64,000 nt of DNA from Bacillus methanolicus (GCF_008764295.1 NZ_VTQX01000016.1:31925-95924); one strand, 5' to 3'; numbered from the stretch's first letter, positions 9,159-20,569 are shown. Translations and numbers: made by a program. The notes: generated by a model not told the origin, from the letters alone.

Positions 9159-10327
9159 TGCGGGACTCTATTTTTATTTTTTCTGAAGAACAATTAAACT
9201 ATAAATTTAATAAGGAGCACCCTTTTAATCAATTAAGATTAAAGCTCACTTTAGATTTATTAAAGGAAATGAAGGCGATCTCAAGTAAAGATATTGTTGC
9301 TCCTCGACGGGCTACTGACGAAGAACTGCAGCTTATTCATGATCCCAATTATGTAATCGCTGTCAAGAAGGCGGGAAATGGTGAGCTGTCCGAGGATGCG
9401 GCAGAAAGTTATGGATTGGGAACAGAGGACACACCCATTTTTCCAGGTATGCATGAGGCTAGTGCGCTGCTCGTTGGCGGAACCTTGACTGCTGTTGACT
9501 ACGTTATGGAAGGAAAGAGCAAGCATGCAGTGAATTTAGGAGGAGGTCTTCATCACGGTTTTCGGGGAAAGGCATCAGGATTTTGTATTTATAATGACAG
9601 CTCTGTGGCGATTAAGTATATTCAAGAGAAATATGGTGCCCGCGTGCTATATATCGATACAGATGCTCATCATGGAGATGGTGTTCAATGGGCATTTTAT
9701 GAAGATCCAAATGTTTGCACATTATCGATCCATGAGACAGGAAGATACCTTTTTCCAGGAACGGGAAATGTCAATGAACGGGGGCAAGGAAAAGGATATG
9801 GTTATTCCTTTAATGTACCGGTCGATGCCTTTACTGAAGATGACTCTTGGTTGTATGCTTACACGAATTCTGTACGAGAGGTTGCTGAATTTTTTAAACC
9901 TGACGTTATTGTGACGCAAAATGGAGCAGATGCCCATTATTTAGATCCACTGACACATTTATCTACAACAATGCGAATTTACCGAGAAATTCCGAAGCTT
10001 GCTCATGAAATTGCCCATCAATATTGTGATGGTAAATGGATTGCTGTAGGTGGGGGAGGCTATGATATTTGGCGCGTTGTACCAAGGGCATGGAGCTTGA
10101 TTTGGATGGAAATGACAGGGAATCAGAAATGCTACGGCGATATCCCGAAGGAGTGGATTGAGCGTTGGCAAGCAGAAGCTCCTGTCACTCTCCCCTCTGA
10201 ATGGGACGATCCACAAGGAATGTATCGGCCGATTCCAAGAAAAAATGAAATTACTGAAAAAAATGCCCAAACAGTAACGAATGCACTCTATTCAATACGG
10301 AGCCGGAAAAGAAAAGAATCGACTTAA
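9158..10327 (+). CDS. acuC: AcuC, acetoin-utilisation-type protein deacetylase
   Basis: Class I histone-deacetylase-like zinc enzyme that reactivates acetylated AcsA. Seen in order: GGGLHHGFRGKASGFCIYND, the metal-ligand motif DTDAHHGDG, the second ligand region NGADAHY, and GGGGYD with the catalytic Tyr. From the ATG at 9158 (MRDSIFIF) it has 389 residues, near the B. subtilis 387. The longer frame from 9128 lies inside acuB and has no family counterpart; an ATG at 9155 is also possible. The gene is coupled to acuB by ATGATG over the acuB stop. Confidence 0.95.
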   Translation: MRDSIFIFSEEQLNYKFNKEHPFNQLRLKLTLDLLKEMKAISSKDIVAPRRATDEELQLIHDPNYVIAVKKAGNGELSEDAAESYGLGTEDTPIFPGMHEASALLVGGTLTAVDYVMEGKSKHAVNLGGGLHHGFRGKASGFCIYNDSSVAIKYIQEKYGARVLYIDTDAHHGDGVQWAFYEDPNVCTLSIHETGRYLFPGTGNVNERGQGKGYGYSFNVPVDAFTEDDSWLYAYTNSVREVAEFFKPDVIVTQNGADAHYLDPLTHLSTTMRIYREIPKLAHEIAHQYCDGKWIAVGGGGYDIWRVVPRAWSLIWMEMTGNQKCYGDIPKEWIERWQAEAPVTLPSEWDDPQGMYRPIPRKNEITEKNAQTVTNALYSIRSRKRKEST

Positions 10328-10362
10328 GAGAAAAACAAATCGTTTATTTTTCTTTTAAAATC

Positions 10363-10408
10363 AAGCAGTTGTAGGAATTAGCAATTCAACTACAACTGCT
10401 TTTCTTTT
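10363..10408. terminator. Bidirectional terminator between acuC and the chemotaxis gene
   Basis: A 12-bp stem AAGCAGTTGTAG / CTACAACTGCTT with an inner AATT pairing and a T-rich tail; the two flanking genes converge on it. Confidence 0.85.
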
Positions 10409-10452
10409 TATTTGTGGCTACGAAAGTTTAGTGAAGTGGTCATGACGAGCAT

Positions 10453-12558
10453 CTATAGTTTAAAATCGTCTATCATTTCCTGCAATTGTTGTGCTCTCAT
10501 GCTTAATGAATCGACAGAGGAGGTGACCTCTTCCATAGAGGCAAGTTGTTCTTCAGTAGCAGCAGCTACAGATTGGATGTTATCTTCTGTAATTTCTGTT
10601 TGCTTGGCTACATTTTCAATCGAACTTCTTAATTGATTGGATTGTGTTAGCATGCTATTGATTGAACTGACGATCTTTTGAACCTCATGGGCAACATTTT
10701 TCGTGCTATTTGCAATAGTGGAAAAAGTTTCACCTGTTTTACTTACGAGATTCATCCCTGCTGTTGCCTCTGTCGTTACTTTTTCCATAGATTCAATTGA
10801 ATGAAGAGTGTCTGCTTGAATCGCATTCACTAATGTGCGAATTTGTTCAACAGACTTTGAAGAATTATCCGCTAGCTTCCTCACTTCATTGGCTACTACC
10901 GCAAATCCCTTTCCTTGTTCCCCAGCTCTTGCCGCTTCAATAGCCGCGTTCAAACTTAAGAGATTCGTTTGCTCAGCTATCGCTGTTATCGCGTTTAAAA
11001 TTTCTTCAATTTGCTTCGAACGTGTTCCCAGCTGTTCAATAACATTTGCAGTTAATCGCACCGATTGATGAATGACTTCCATTTGTTTAATGGTATCTTC
11101 TACAATAACGTTTCCGTTTTCAGCTTCTTCACTAGACATTGAAGAGGTTGTCCCAACTTCATGAGTAACGCTTGAAATATGGGAAAGCTTCTGGGCGAAC
11201 TCTTCCATTTGCACCATGTTTGTTTTCGCCTCATCCACTTGTGTACCTACAATAGAGGTTACGGTTTCAACGGAATTGGTTATCTGGTAAGTTGCTTTTG
11301 TTGTTTCTTCAGTGATGGCGAGTAATTGTTCACTTGCCGCTGCCACCTCTTGAGAGACCTCTTGGCTGTTGCGAAGGACTTTTTTAAAGGAAGAAAGCAT
11401 TTTATTAATTGCCTCTCCAATAATGGCGAATTCATCTTTTGATGTGATCGGCACTGTCTTGAGCAAATCACCTTCCGATATTTTGGCAGTAATGCTTTGG
11501 ATACTTGCTACTTGCTCTTTAATGGCGAGATAGAAGCCGATAAGTAAGTATGATAATACGATAACAACTGCAAGGACGAGTGTAACTGTTAAATATAATT
11601 GATTTGTTAATTGCTTCACTTGTGCTGTTAGTAATTTATCCAACTCGTCTGTTTGGTAGGTCAATAATTCGAAAATACTATTAATGGTGTCAGTTGTTTT
11701 ATCGAAATAGACTTCGGGCGCAATGGAGATCGTTGCCGCCAACAAGTCATTCTCAATTATTTGGGTAATTTGTTTCGCTTCGGCAATAGAGTTTGTTGCA
11801 AAAGTACCGATTGTTTTTTCCAAGGATGGTTCAAGATGAAAGACAATCTCATATGTGCGCTCCCCTTGGGTGATATATTCTTCCATCATTTTTAACAAGT
11901 ATGTTAAATCGTTGTGCTCTTCATCAGTTATTTCCCTTTTGGTAGCTACGCCTACGCCGATAGCCCTTGATTTCCCCATGAACTCTGTGATTTGTGGAAG
12001 AGTTTGTTTTAATAAATTGGTTAAGTGATTATTTATTAGGGTGGAATCTAATGATAGATTTGTTTCATCGGAAATATTTAATAGAGTTCTAAACATCATG
12101 TCAATGAACTGATTATGTAATTCAATTGATTCAGGGATGGTTAGTAAAAGGGCATCACGTTTCACTGTTTCCCAATTTGAAAGTAGTGATGTAACATCCT
12201 CCTGCACTGTTGAAAGATGCTTCAATTCTTTCAAGGTTTCAGATAGTGAATGTAAATCATTATGGATCTTTTCTTCTACTTCCTTAAGAGAACTATTTGC
12301 TGATTGCTCACCACTTAATACGTTCACCGATAATCCTCGATGCTGTTGTGTAGATTGAATAAGCGGATAAATTTTTTGGAATAGTTCAATTCCAGTTCTT
12401 TCTTTATTTGTAAATGCGATTTCACTGTAAATGTCGGAGACGATTGTCGAGATCAGGAAGCTGATCGTAAAGAATACTACGACAAATAGTACAAGGAACT
12501 TTTTAAAGAATGAAAACTTGTTTAATAAAATTTTTGCTGGTTTAAACAATAGCTGCAT
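10453..12558 (-). CDS. Methyl-accepting chemotaxis protein
   Basis: A 701-residue transducer. A first membrane helix lies at about residues 20-45, an extracellular helical sensor at about 46-320, a second membrane helix at about 325-350, then a HAMP linker and a cytoplasmic signalling domain. The hairpin tip ([25 protein letters not shown]...[13 protein letters not shown]) is present and binds CheA/CheW in this family. The sensor begins with [14 protein letters not shown], which resembles the NIT-type motif, so a small-anion ligand is possible but unproven. It is monocistronic, with a long untranslated region upstream. Confidence 0.93.
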   Translation of the reverse strand: MQLLFKPAKILLNKFSFFKKFLVLFVVVFFTISFLISTIVSDIYSEIAFTNKERTGIELFQKIYPLIQSTQQHRGLSVNVLSGEQSANSSLKEVEEKIHNDLHSLSETLKELKHLSTVQEDVTSLLSNWETVKRDALLLTIPESIELHNQFIDMMFRTLLNISDETNLSLDSTLINNHLTNLLKQTLPQITEFMGKSRAIGVGVATKREITDEEHNDLTYLLKMMEEYITQGERTYEIVFHLEPSLEKTIGTFATNSIAEAKQITQIIENDLLAATISIAPEVYFDKTTDTINSIFELLTYQTDELDKLLTAQVKQLTNQLYLTVTLVLAVVIVLSYLLIGFYLAIKEQVASIQSITAKISEGDLLKTVPITSKDEFAIIGEAINKMLSSFKKVLRNSQEVSQEVAAASEQLLAITEETTKATYQITNSVETVTSIVGTQVDEAKTNMVQMEEFAQKLSHISSVTHEVGTTSSMSSEEAENGNVIVEDTIKQMEVIHQSVRLTANVIEQLGTRSKQIEEILNAITAIAEQTNLLSLNAAIEAARAGEQGKGFAVVANEVRKLADNSSKSVEQIRTLVNAIQADTLHSIESMEKVTTEATAGMNLVSKTGETFSTIANSTKNVAHEVQKIVSSINSMLTQSNQLRSSIENVAKQTEITEDNIQSVAAATEEQLASMEEVTSSVDSLSMRAQQLQEMIDDFKL

Positions 12559-13147
12559 ATTATTTTCTCCTTATTTTAAATGTTTTTCTAAATATAACCA
12601 AATAATAAAGAGATTTCCGTGGCTTTTATCACTTATACAATGTGAATATATAGGAAAATAGTTGTGTTTTTTAGAGATGGTTCAAAAAAATAGGGTAAAT
12701 TTACAATAGTTGCGTAATTTTAATGGAGGTTTTTTACTATTTTACTTTGCCAATCTAATACGAGAGTGAGAAGTAGTACCATTGCGATCTGGCTTAATTG
12801 GGGGAATAGGGATTGAAGCAAGGCTGCCTACGAAATAAGTTAAAATGGTTTAACAAAAATTAATGAAAAAATGCTAGGTTATTTGGAAGCAAGAGGGTTT
12901 TTAGGGGGACCTCTTTATTAACTTCCTTAGATGGTTTCAATGGTTGATTTAGCAATGGAAAAACGAATTGGATTTACTATTCTTGCCAAATCGAAAACAT
13001 CAAGTTTATGTGGCTTTAAAGGGAATTAAAAACCTAATTTTCGAACCAGCAATCGCTTTCGCACTGAACGTATGAAAGACGTCATGTATGAATGAAATTT
13101 TTTTTGTAAAAAAAGGAAATTCTCCGTTTATTCATCTGCAAAAGAAA
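12559..13147. other. Intergenic region, no gene recognised
   Basis: About 590 nt between two minus-strand genes. Short open stretches occur on the plus strand around 12860-13030, but no frame is long, has a Shine-Dalgarno site, or resembles a known family. It may hold the chemotaxis gene promoter and decayed sequence. Confidence 0.4.
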
Positions 13148-13192
13148 AAGCTGATATCAAAAAGTCGTTTTTAACGACTTTTTGACACAGCT
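13148..13192 (-). terminator. Terminator of the penicillin-binding protein gene
   Basis: Two-part stem (AAGCTG...TCAAAAAGTCG / CGACTTTTTGA...CAGCTT). Read on the minus strand it ends in a T-rich tail, about 60 nt past the stop codon. Confidence 0.85.
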
Positions 13193-13250
13193 TCTTACTT
13201 AACATTCAAGCATCTTAATAAAGTTTTCTCTGTATCTAAAAGTAATAACT

Positions 13251-16151
13251 TTAGCTTTCGTTTCCATCATCAGGTGGATTAGGAGGCTCTTTATCGCCGC
13301 CATTTCCATCTTGATCCCCATTGCCTGGAGGGGTTACAGGTGGAGTAGCAGGCGGTTTTTCTGGTTTCTCTGGTTTTTGCGGTTCTTCTCCTTTATTAGG
13401 ATCGATAGGATCCTCTTTATCTTCAGGACCGATTCGAATCTCATCTGAAGGCGCTGACTCTTGTCCCGCAATATCTACGGCGGTCACATAATAGATACCA
13501 TTATCACCTTTATAAGCAAGGGTTTCACCTGCTTTTATTGAAGCAACTTTCTTTCCGTCTTTATATACACGGTACCCTATCACATCATTCTCAGGGTGTT
13601 TGCTCCAAGTGATTGTGTTGCTAGTAACCTTTGCCGCCATCTTCGCTGGAACTTTCCCATTTTCCTGTATTTTATCATCTGGAAGCAATATTTTCGCCCA
13701 GCGTTCTTTATTCTTAGGAATAAGCTGTTGTGGGTTTACCCTTATGCCAAAGATTTTTTCGATATAGTCAGGGTTTAGAATAACGCCTAGTTCCGCAAAT
13801 TCATCTGGTGTAGAGTCTAAAGCTAAGTATTTTTTATCACCAATTTGAACATATTTGCCATCAATTAAACTATCATCAACTTTACTTGGAACAAATTTTG
13901 CATTGAACAAATCTGTTTCCACTAAACCAGCCCTTGCACAAGCATCAGAAGGGAGCAAGCCAGAAATAGCACAGAAGGAACGTCGTACAATTCCACCTGG
14001 CATTTTAATTGTTTCTGCTGGATCGACTAATTCAGGGGCAACATCGTATGCAGCATTCATTAGCTTAGCCCATAAATAAATATTCCGATTTGAATAAGAC
14101 ATCCCTTTATATGTTACCTGTAATGGCTTAGGTGTATCGTAGCCCATCCATGTTCCAAAGGAAACATTCGGATTAATTCCAACAAACCAAGCATCTTTAT
14201 AATCTTGACTCGTTCCGGTTTTTCCAGCCCAATCAGCACTGAATTTTAAGCGACTGTTCAAAGAACCAGCAGTTCCTGAACGAACAACATCGCGCATCAT
14301 ATCATACGTTAAATAAGCCGTTTGTGGACTAAATACTTCTACTGGTTTTGCCTCATGTTGATAAATGGCATTCCCATCTTTATCAACGATTTTTTCAATC
14401 ATATAAGCATCGACAAATTGACCGTTGTTGGCAAAAGTACCATAGGCATTTACATTTTCTTCCACAGTGACTCCGTTTGTTAAACCTCCGATTGCAGTGG
14501 AACGGTTTGAGTAATCTTCTTCTGTAAGGGAAGTGAAGCCCATTTTCGTTAAGTATTCCGCAGGACGCTTACCTAAAATATCGATGTATGCTTTTACAGC
14601 AGGGACATTATATGATCTTGCTAATGCGTAACGGGCAGTTACAAGTCCACTATACCCTCCTCCATAGTTGCTAGGCCATGGATTGTTGGAAGCAGGGTTT
14701 AATTTTAATGGTAGGTCAGGTAAAATCGTTCCCGGTGCTAAGCTCCCCAGTTCCATTGCTGGTGCATACACAAGCAGTGGCTTCATCGTTGAACCATTGG
14801 AACGTTTCGCACTGGTTGCATGGTTTAATTGTTGTTGAGAGAAATCCCGGCCGCCGACAAAGCTAATAATTTTACCTGTTTTGTTTTCGATCAGCATAGC
14901 TCCAACTTCAACAGGTTTATTAACGGTTACCTTTTCGCCCGTTTCTGGGTCTGTTTCAACAACTTGAATATCACTGCCGTAATATTCAAATTCATCTTTT
15001 ACCTTTTGCATTGCGTCATAAATGTCTTTATTTATTGTTGAATGAATTTCATAGCCGTTTTGACGCAGGTCACGGTCGGCCAGTGTCAAATATTCCTTTT
15101 TTAATTCGTCATCCTTTTGCAAATCCTCTTCTGTATATCCATCTTTTTCAGCGAGAATCACTGATAATACATCAACAGCTCTTTTTTCAAGCTCGAATGT
15201 TAAATATGGATATTGCTCCTGAGGACTTGTAGAATGAGAGATGAAATCTTGTGTAATATCATAGTTTAAGGCTTCTTCATATTCCGCTTGTGTAATTGAA
15301 CCGTTGTCATACATTCTTTGTAAAACAGTTTTCATTCGTGTCAATCCAGGTTCTAGATTGCTTTTGATTTCCCCTTTATTTGTAAAAGGTGTATAACCAA
15401 ACGGACTTTGAGGAAGCCCGGCGATAAAGGCGGCCTGCGGCAAGGTAAGCTCCTTCGCAGTTACGCCAAATATTCCCTTTGCGGCTGCTTGAACTCCCCC
15501 GATGTTTCTGCCTGAGGAATTTCTCCCGAAAGTAGAAACATTTAAGTAAGCTTCCAAAATTTCATCTTTGTCAAAGAACTTTTCAAGTCGAAGGGCAAGA
15601 AGAATTTCCTTCGCTTTACGTTCAAACGAAATTTCATTGGTAAGAATTTGATTTTTAATTAACTGCTGTGTTAACGTACTACCACCAGTCTGCACAGAAG
15701 AGTTTGTCACTTCCTGAAATACAGCGCGCATGAGCGCTTTCGGGACGACACCGTGGTGCTCATAAAAATACTCGTCCTCTGTCGCGACAATCGCTTTGAT
15801 TAGAAATTCCGACACATCTTCTAATTGTACTTCTTCCCGTTCAAGGTCAGTCCGAAGCTTTCCTAAATAAACGTTGTTAGCAAAGTACAAATTGGAGGTC
15901 TCCTCATAGTTGTATATATCCTTTTTCATACTATCGTAGGAGCGGAGCGGTTCATTTTTAACCAATGAGGCAAAATATCCAGCACCAACTCCTCCGGCAA
16001 ACGCACCGCCAAGGATAATTAAAACGAGAAATACAAGGACCAAGTTCCATACTACCTGATAGGTAATGCTTGCACCTTTTTTTGTTTTTTTATTTGTAAA
16101 AAAATCTTGGCAAGACTTCAGAATTTGTTTGAAATTAAATTTTTCTTTCAA
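13251..16151 (-). CDS. Class A penicillin-binding protein with FN3 domain and Pro-rich tail
   Basis: Bifunctional peptidoglycan synthase of about 966 residues. A short cytoplasmic part and one membrane helix (NLVLVFLVLIILGGAFAG) precede a GT51 glycosyltransferase (EDEYFYEHHG, GGSTLTQQLIKNQ, RKAKEILLALRLEKFF). The transpeptidase shows SxxK as GSTMKPL, SYN in ARSYNVPAV and KTGTSQDYKDAW. An FN3-like domain and a Pro/Gly/Asp-rich tail close the protein. The chosen start is TTG at 16149-16151, 9 nt from GGGGGA; ATG at 16158-16160 abuts that site and is unlikely, and the longest frame from 16229 adds an unsupported 26 residues. Orthology to a named PBP is not certain. Confidence 0.92.
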   Translation of the reverse strand: MKEKFNFKQILKSCQDFFTNKKTKKGASITYQVVWNLVLVFLVLIILGGAFAGGVGAGYFASLVKNEPLRSYDSMKKDIYNYEETSNLYFANNVYLGKLRTDLEREEVQLEDVSEFLIKAIVATEDEYFYEHHGVVPKALMRAVFQEVTNSSVQTGGSTLTQQLIKNQILTNEISFERKAKEILLALRLEKFFDKDEILEAYLNVSTFGRNSSGRNIGGVQAAAKGIFGVTAKELTLPQAAFIAGLPQSPFGYTPFTNKGEIKSNLEPGLTRMKTVLQRMYDNGSITQAEYEEALNYDITQDFISHSTSPQEQYPYLTFELEKRAVDVLSVILAEKDGYTEEDLQKDDELKKEYLTLADRDLRQNGYEIHSTINKDIYDAMQKVKDEFEYYGSDIQVVETDPETGEKVTVNKPVEVGAMLIENKTGKIISFVGGRDFSQQQLNHATSAKRSNGSTMKPLLVYAPAMELGSLAPGTILPDLPLKLNPASNNPWPSNYGGGYSGLVTARYALARSYNVPAVKAYIDILGKRPAEYLTKMGFTSLTEEDYSNRSTAIGGLTNGVTVEENVNAYGTFANNGQFVDAYMIEKIVDKDGNAIYQHEAKPVEVFSPQTAYLTYDMMRDVVRSGTAGSLNSRLKFSADWAGKTGTSQDYKDAWFVGINPNVSFGTWMGYDTPKPLQVTYKGMSYSNRNIYLWAKLMNAAYDVAPELVDPAETIKMPGGIVRRSFCAISGLLPSDACARAGLVETDLFNAKFVPSKVDDSLIDGKYVQIGDKKYLALDSTPDEFAELGVILNPDYIEKIFGIRVNPQQLIPKNKERWAKILLPDDKIQENGKVPAKMAAKVTSNTITWSKHPENDVIGYRVYKDGKKVASIKAGETLAYKGDNGIYYVTAVDIAGQESAPSDEIRIGPEDKEDPIDPNKGEEPQKPEKPEKPPATPPVTPPGNGDQDGNGGDKEPPNPPDDGNES

Positions 16152-16394
16152 TCTTATCATTCCCCCTAAAATCACATACATTATAGCATAAAGAGCAAAA
16201 CAAGTATTGCTGATAAAGATAATTTTCAAATATTACTTAAATTCTATTTGACAAACGCATCCTTTTTATGATAAAAATTCTTTATCTTATATATGAAATA
16301 AGCTATGATGGGATCGAATTTCCAAAGGCCTTGCTATATGTTGGTGTTGATTTTGGCTCAAACAATCGTTTTATCAACAATCGTATTTAACAAA

Positions 16395-16628
16395 GCCTTT
16401 TCAAGAGTAGTGCTCCTATCTCTGGATCAGAAAGCTGACGGTTGCTGCGAGTCAGTACATGTAGAGAGCACGAATTACCTCCCTGAGCTTTTGCTGTGAA
16501 CCGTCAAGTACTAGCAGTAAACGGAAATTCCGTTATCTTAATTAAGTGGAGAAGCCTTTTTTTGGTGTTCTCAAGTTGGGTGGTACCGCGTATTAACGTC
16601 CCTTCGATCAAATCGAAGGGATTTTTTT
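16395..16628 (+). promoter_or_regulatory. T-box riboswitch (tyrosine) of tyrS
   Basis: The T-box core GGGTGGTACCGCG lies at 16578-16590 and a terminator stem (CCCTTCGAT / ATCGAAGGG plus seven T) at 16600-16628. Upstream, CTGAC-GGTTGCTGCGA-GTCAG at 16435-16455 is the distal hairpin of Stem I. On its 3' side, after GAGCACGAAT, comes TAC at 16476-16478 as the likely specifier codon for tRNA-Tyr. Uncharged tRNA-Tyr would favour the antiterminator and raise tyrS expression. The start of the element is approximate. Confidence 0.92.
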
Positions 16629-16681
16629 ATTGGACTTTTGTCTTATCTATTATAATTTTATGATACGAAGGCTCTGGATGA

Positions 16682-17998
<1,317 letters not shown>

Positions 17999-18031
17999 CA
18001 TCGTGGTAACCAGCGCTTTAGAGTGCAGTCA

Positions 18032-18068
18032 AAAGGTATCGAGAGCTATTATCTCGTTACCTTTTTTT
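18032..18068 (+). terminator. Terminator after tyrS
   Basis: Imperfect stem AGGTA-TCGAGA / TCTCG-TTACCT followed by seven T. Confidence 0.8.
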
Positions 18069-18295
18069 CGGGCACAAGCCTTCAGTTTCTTGGTGCTAAG
18101 CTTTGTTATGGCTCATGCTACTGTATTCGCTATAACAAAGAGGATTCAAGCTATGAGAAAAGCTAAAAACCCGGGAGGGCTAAATTTAGCGCTTATCCAC
18201 TCCAAAGTAAAAATACCTATTTAAGATTTCTATTTTTAGTGCGAAGATAGATTGAGAATCATGAAAATGAATTTTCAAAATAATTTCGTAAAAAT

Positions 18296-18321
18296 TGAAA
18301 CTTTTTTCCAAATTAGCCGTA
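18296..18321 (+). promoter_or_regulatory. Sigma-W-type promoter of yuaF-floT
   Basis: TGAAAC at 18296-18301, 16 nt, CGTA at 18318-18321: an exact match to the B. subtilis sigma-W consensus, about 90 nt before the yuaF start. In B. subtilis the yuaFGI operon belongs to the sigma-W envelope-stress regulon, so sequence and expectation agree. Confidence 0.85.
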
Positions 18322-18411
18322 CTAAAGGTATAGCAATTTGATTAAGTATTTCACCGAAAGGAGGCTATTTGTTGATAATGGTAATTAGTTTATAGAAAGA
18401 GGGTGATACAT

Positions 18412-18951
18412 ATGGAACTGTTCGGAACGTCTATTCAGTCTGTTTACTTAATAACATTAATCATAGCCGGCGCCTTAACATTGCTATACATTTTATTTAG
18501 TGACTTACTTGAAGGACTTACTGAGCTAATCCCGTTCATTAATCCAGCTCTTATTCTCGCTTTTATTACGTTTTTCTCCGCAAGTGGCTATTTATTTGAA
18601 TTGCTGACTTCATTAAACAGCATTATAGTCATCATCATTTCGATCCTTATAGCTTTATTATTAGATACATTGCTTAATATTTTTGTACTTATTCCTTTGT
18701 CCTCCGCTGAAGAATCGCTGGTGTATTCTACAAATTCCTTGAGAGGGAGAATTGGGAAAGTGATCATACCAATTCCTGAAGATGGGTTTGGTGAAGTAAT
18801 GTTGAAAAGTGCAAGTGGAACGGTTGCGAAATCTGCCGTTAGCTTTAAAGGTGAAAGTATTGAAGAAGGACAGCATGTTCTCGTTATCGAAGTAAAAAAC
18901 GGAGTGCTTCATGTGGTGCCCCATGAAACACAAGAGGATTTCTCATTTTAA
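18412..18951 (+). CDS. yuaF: YuaF, NfeD-like membrane protein paired with flotillin
   Basis: A 179-residue protein with three or four membrane helices in residues 5-105 followed by a cytosolic OB-fold domain (SLRGRIGKVIIPIPEDGFGEVMLKS... to the end), the NfeD1b plan. NfeD proteins are partners of SPFH proteins; here floT follows 19 nt later. ATG at 18412 fits AGAGGGTGA; the GTG at 18403 lies within that site and is rejected. Expected role: membrane-fluidity and envelope stress response together with flotillin, driven from the sigma-W promoter upstream. Confidence 0.9.
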   Translation: MELFGTSIQSVYLITLIIAGALTLLYILFSDLLEGLTELIPFINPALILAFITFFSASGYLFELLTSLNSIIVIIISILIALLLDTLLNIFVLIPLSSAEESLVYSTNSLRGRIGKVIIPIPEDGFGEVMLKSASGTVAKSAVSFKGESIEEGQHVLVIEVKNGVLHVVPHETQEDFSF

Positions 18952-18970
18952 AAGCATAGGAGGAAGTTAA

Positions 18971-20497
18971 ATGTTACCGATCTTAGTCGTTATTGGAATT
19001 GTCGCTTTTTTATTAATTGCATTAATTGCAGTATTTGTAACAAAGTACCGTACTGCAGGACCAGATGAAGCATTAATCGTAACCGGAAGCTATTTAGGCA
19101 ATAAAAATGTCCATGTGGATGAATCCGGCAATAAAATCAAGATTATTCGCGGTGGTGGAGCTTTCATTCTCCCAGTTTTTCAACAAGCAGAACCGTTAAG
19201 TCTATTGTCTAGTAAACTGGAAGTGACAACACCTGAAGTGTATACGGAGCAAGGTGTTCCTGTTATGGCTGATGGTACAGCAATTATTAAAATTGGCGGT
19301 TCAATAGAAGAAATTGCCACAGCAGCGGAACAATTTTTAGGAAAGCCGAAGGAAGACCGCGAAAATGAAGCTAGAGAAGTTCTCGAAGGTCATCTTCGCT
19401 CGATTTTAGGTTCGATGACGGTCGAAGAAATTTATAAAAATCGAGATAAGTTCTCACAAGAAGTGCAAAGGGTTGCTTCGCAGGATTTAGCGAAAATGGG
19501 TCTTGTGATCGTTTCCTTCACAATCAAGGATGTTAGAGATAAAAATGGTTATTTAGAATCATTAGGGAAGCCGAGAATTGCTCAAGTCAAAAGAGATGCA
19601 GACATTGCGACAGCGGAAGCGGAAAAGGAAACGAGAATTAAACGGGCAGAAGCTGATAAAGACGCGAAAAAGGCTGAATTTGAAAGAGCAACAGAAATTG
19701 CCGAGGCAGAAAAAGAAAATCAAATGAAAATGGCTGATTATCGCCGTGAACAGGATATTGCCAAAGCTCGTGCCGACCAAGCGTATGATTTAGAAACAGC
19801 GCGGTCGAAGCAAGAAGTTACAGAGCAAGAAATGCAAATCCGCATTATTGAGCGTCAAAAGCAAATTGAGCTTGAAGAGAAAGAAATATTGCGTCGTGAA
19901 CGCCAATATGACTCAGAAGTGAAAAAGAAAGCGGACGCGGATCGTTATGCAGTTGAGCAGGCAGCTGCTGCAGATAAGGCGAAGCAATTAGCAGAAGCAG
20001 ATGCGAATCAGTACCGGATTGAATCATTGGCAAAGGCGGAAGCGGAAAAGATTCGTTTGGATGGTTTGGCAAAGGCCGAAGCCGAAAGAGCACAAGGGGA
20101 ATCGGAAGCAGATGTCATCCGTCTAAAAGGTCTTGCCGAAGCCGAGGCGAAACGCAAAATTGCCGAGGCATTCGAACAGTATGGGCAGGCTGCGGTTATC
20201 GATATGATTGTCCGTATGCTTCCTGAATATGCGAAACAAGTGGCCGGTCCATTGGGCAATATTGATAAGATAACGGTGGTGGACACTGGTGGAAATGGAG
20301 AAAACGGTGGCGCCAACAAAGTAACAGGCTATGCGACAAGCTTAATGTCATCCCTTCAAGAAACGCTCAAGGCCTCTTCAGGTATTGATGTCAAGAATTT
20401 ACTTGAGAATTTTTCTGGCAAAGGCAATATCCGTGAAAGCATTGAGCAGCTAACAGATGAGTTAGGAAAAGCTGATAAGAATAACGAAACTGAATAA
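18971..20497 (+). CDS. floT: Flotillin FloT
   Basis: A 508-residue SPFH-domain scaffold of functional membrane microdomains, matching the 509 of B. subtilis YuaG/FloT. Residues 1-25 form a hydrophobic membrane segment, about 30-200 an SPFH/PHB domain, and about 205-400 a long coiled coil with many Glu-Ala repeats (AEAEKETRIKRAEAD, AKAEAEKIRLDGL, GLAEAEAKRK). The C-terminus is less repetitive. The second gene of the yuaF-floT operon, it starts at ATG behind AGGAGG and is closed by a terminator. A third gene equivalent to yuaI is absent here. Confidence 0.96.
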   Translation: MLPILVVIGIVAFLLIALIAVFVTKYRTAGPDEALIVTGSYLGNKNVHVDESGNKIKIIRGGGAFILPVFQQAEPLSLLSSKLEVTTPEVYTEQGVPVMADGTAIIKIGGSIEEIATAAEQFLGKPKEDRENEAREVLEGHLRSILGSMTVEEIYKNRDKFSQEVQRVASQDLAKMGLVIVSFTIKDVRDKNGYLESLGKPRIAQVKRDADIATAEAEKETRIKRAEADKDAKKAEFERATEIAEAEKENQMKMADYRREQDIAKARADQAYDLETARSKQEVTEQEMQIRIIERQKQIELEEKEILRRERQYDSEVKKKADADRYAVEQAAAADKAKQLAEADANQYRIESLAKAEAEKIRLDGLAKAEAERAQGESEADVIRLKGLAEAEAKRKIAEAFEQYGQAAVIDMIVRMLPEYAKQVAGPLGNIDKITVVDTGGNGENGGANKVTGYATSLMSSLQETLKASSGIDVKNLLENFSGKGNIRESIEQLTDELGKADKNNETE

Positions 20498-20504
20498 GAA
20501 ATAA

Positions 20505-20537
20505 GAAACCTGTCGAAAATTGCGACAGGTTTCTTTG
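20505..20537 (+). terminator. Terminator after floT
   Basis: Perfect 11-bp stem GAAACCTGTCG / CGACAGGTTTC with a 7-nt loop and a T-containing tail. Confidence 0.85.
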
Positions 20538-20548
20538 TGAAAAGGCCC

Positions 20549-20569
20549 CTGAAAATATGTACTTTTCAG
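20549..20569. promoter_or_regulatory. Palindrome upstream of the RNPP regulator, possible operator
   Basis: Perfect inverted repeat CTGAAAA, 7 nt, TTTTCAG, about 80 nt before the regulator start and just past the floT terminator. It includes TATGTA, a half match to the PlcR-box half-site TATGNA. It could be the binding site of the PlcR-like protein; a stem-loop without function is the alternative. Confidence 0.4.

Noticed and set aside
16305..16499. Plus-strand open frame of 64 codons before tyrS
   Set aside because: It overlaps the T-box leader, has no ribosome site and no protein-like character.
19562..20319. Several minus-strand open frames inside floT
   Set aside because: They are shadows of the repetitive Ala/Glu/Lys coding sequence of flotillin.
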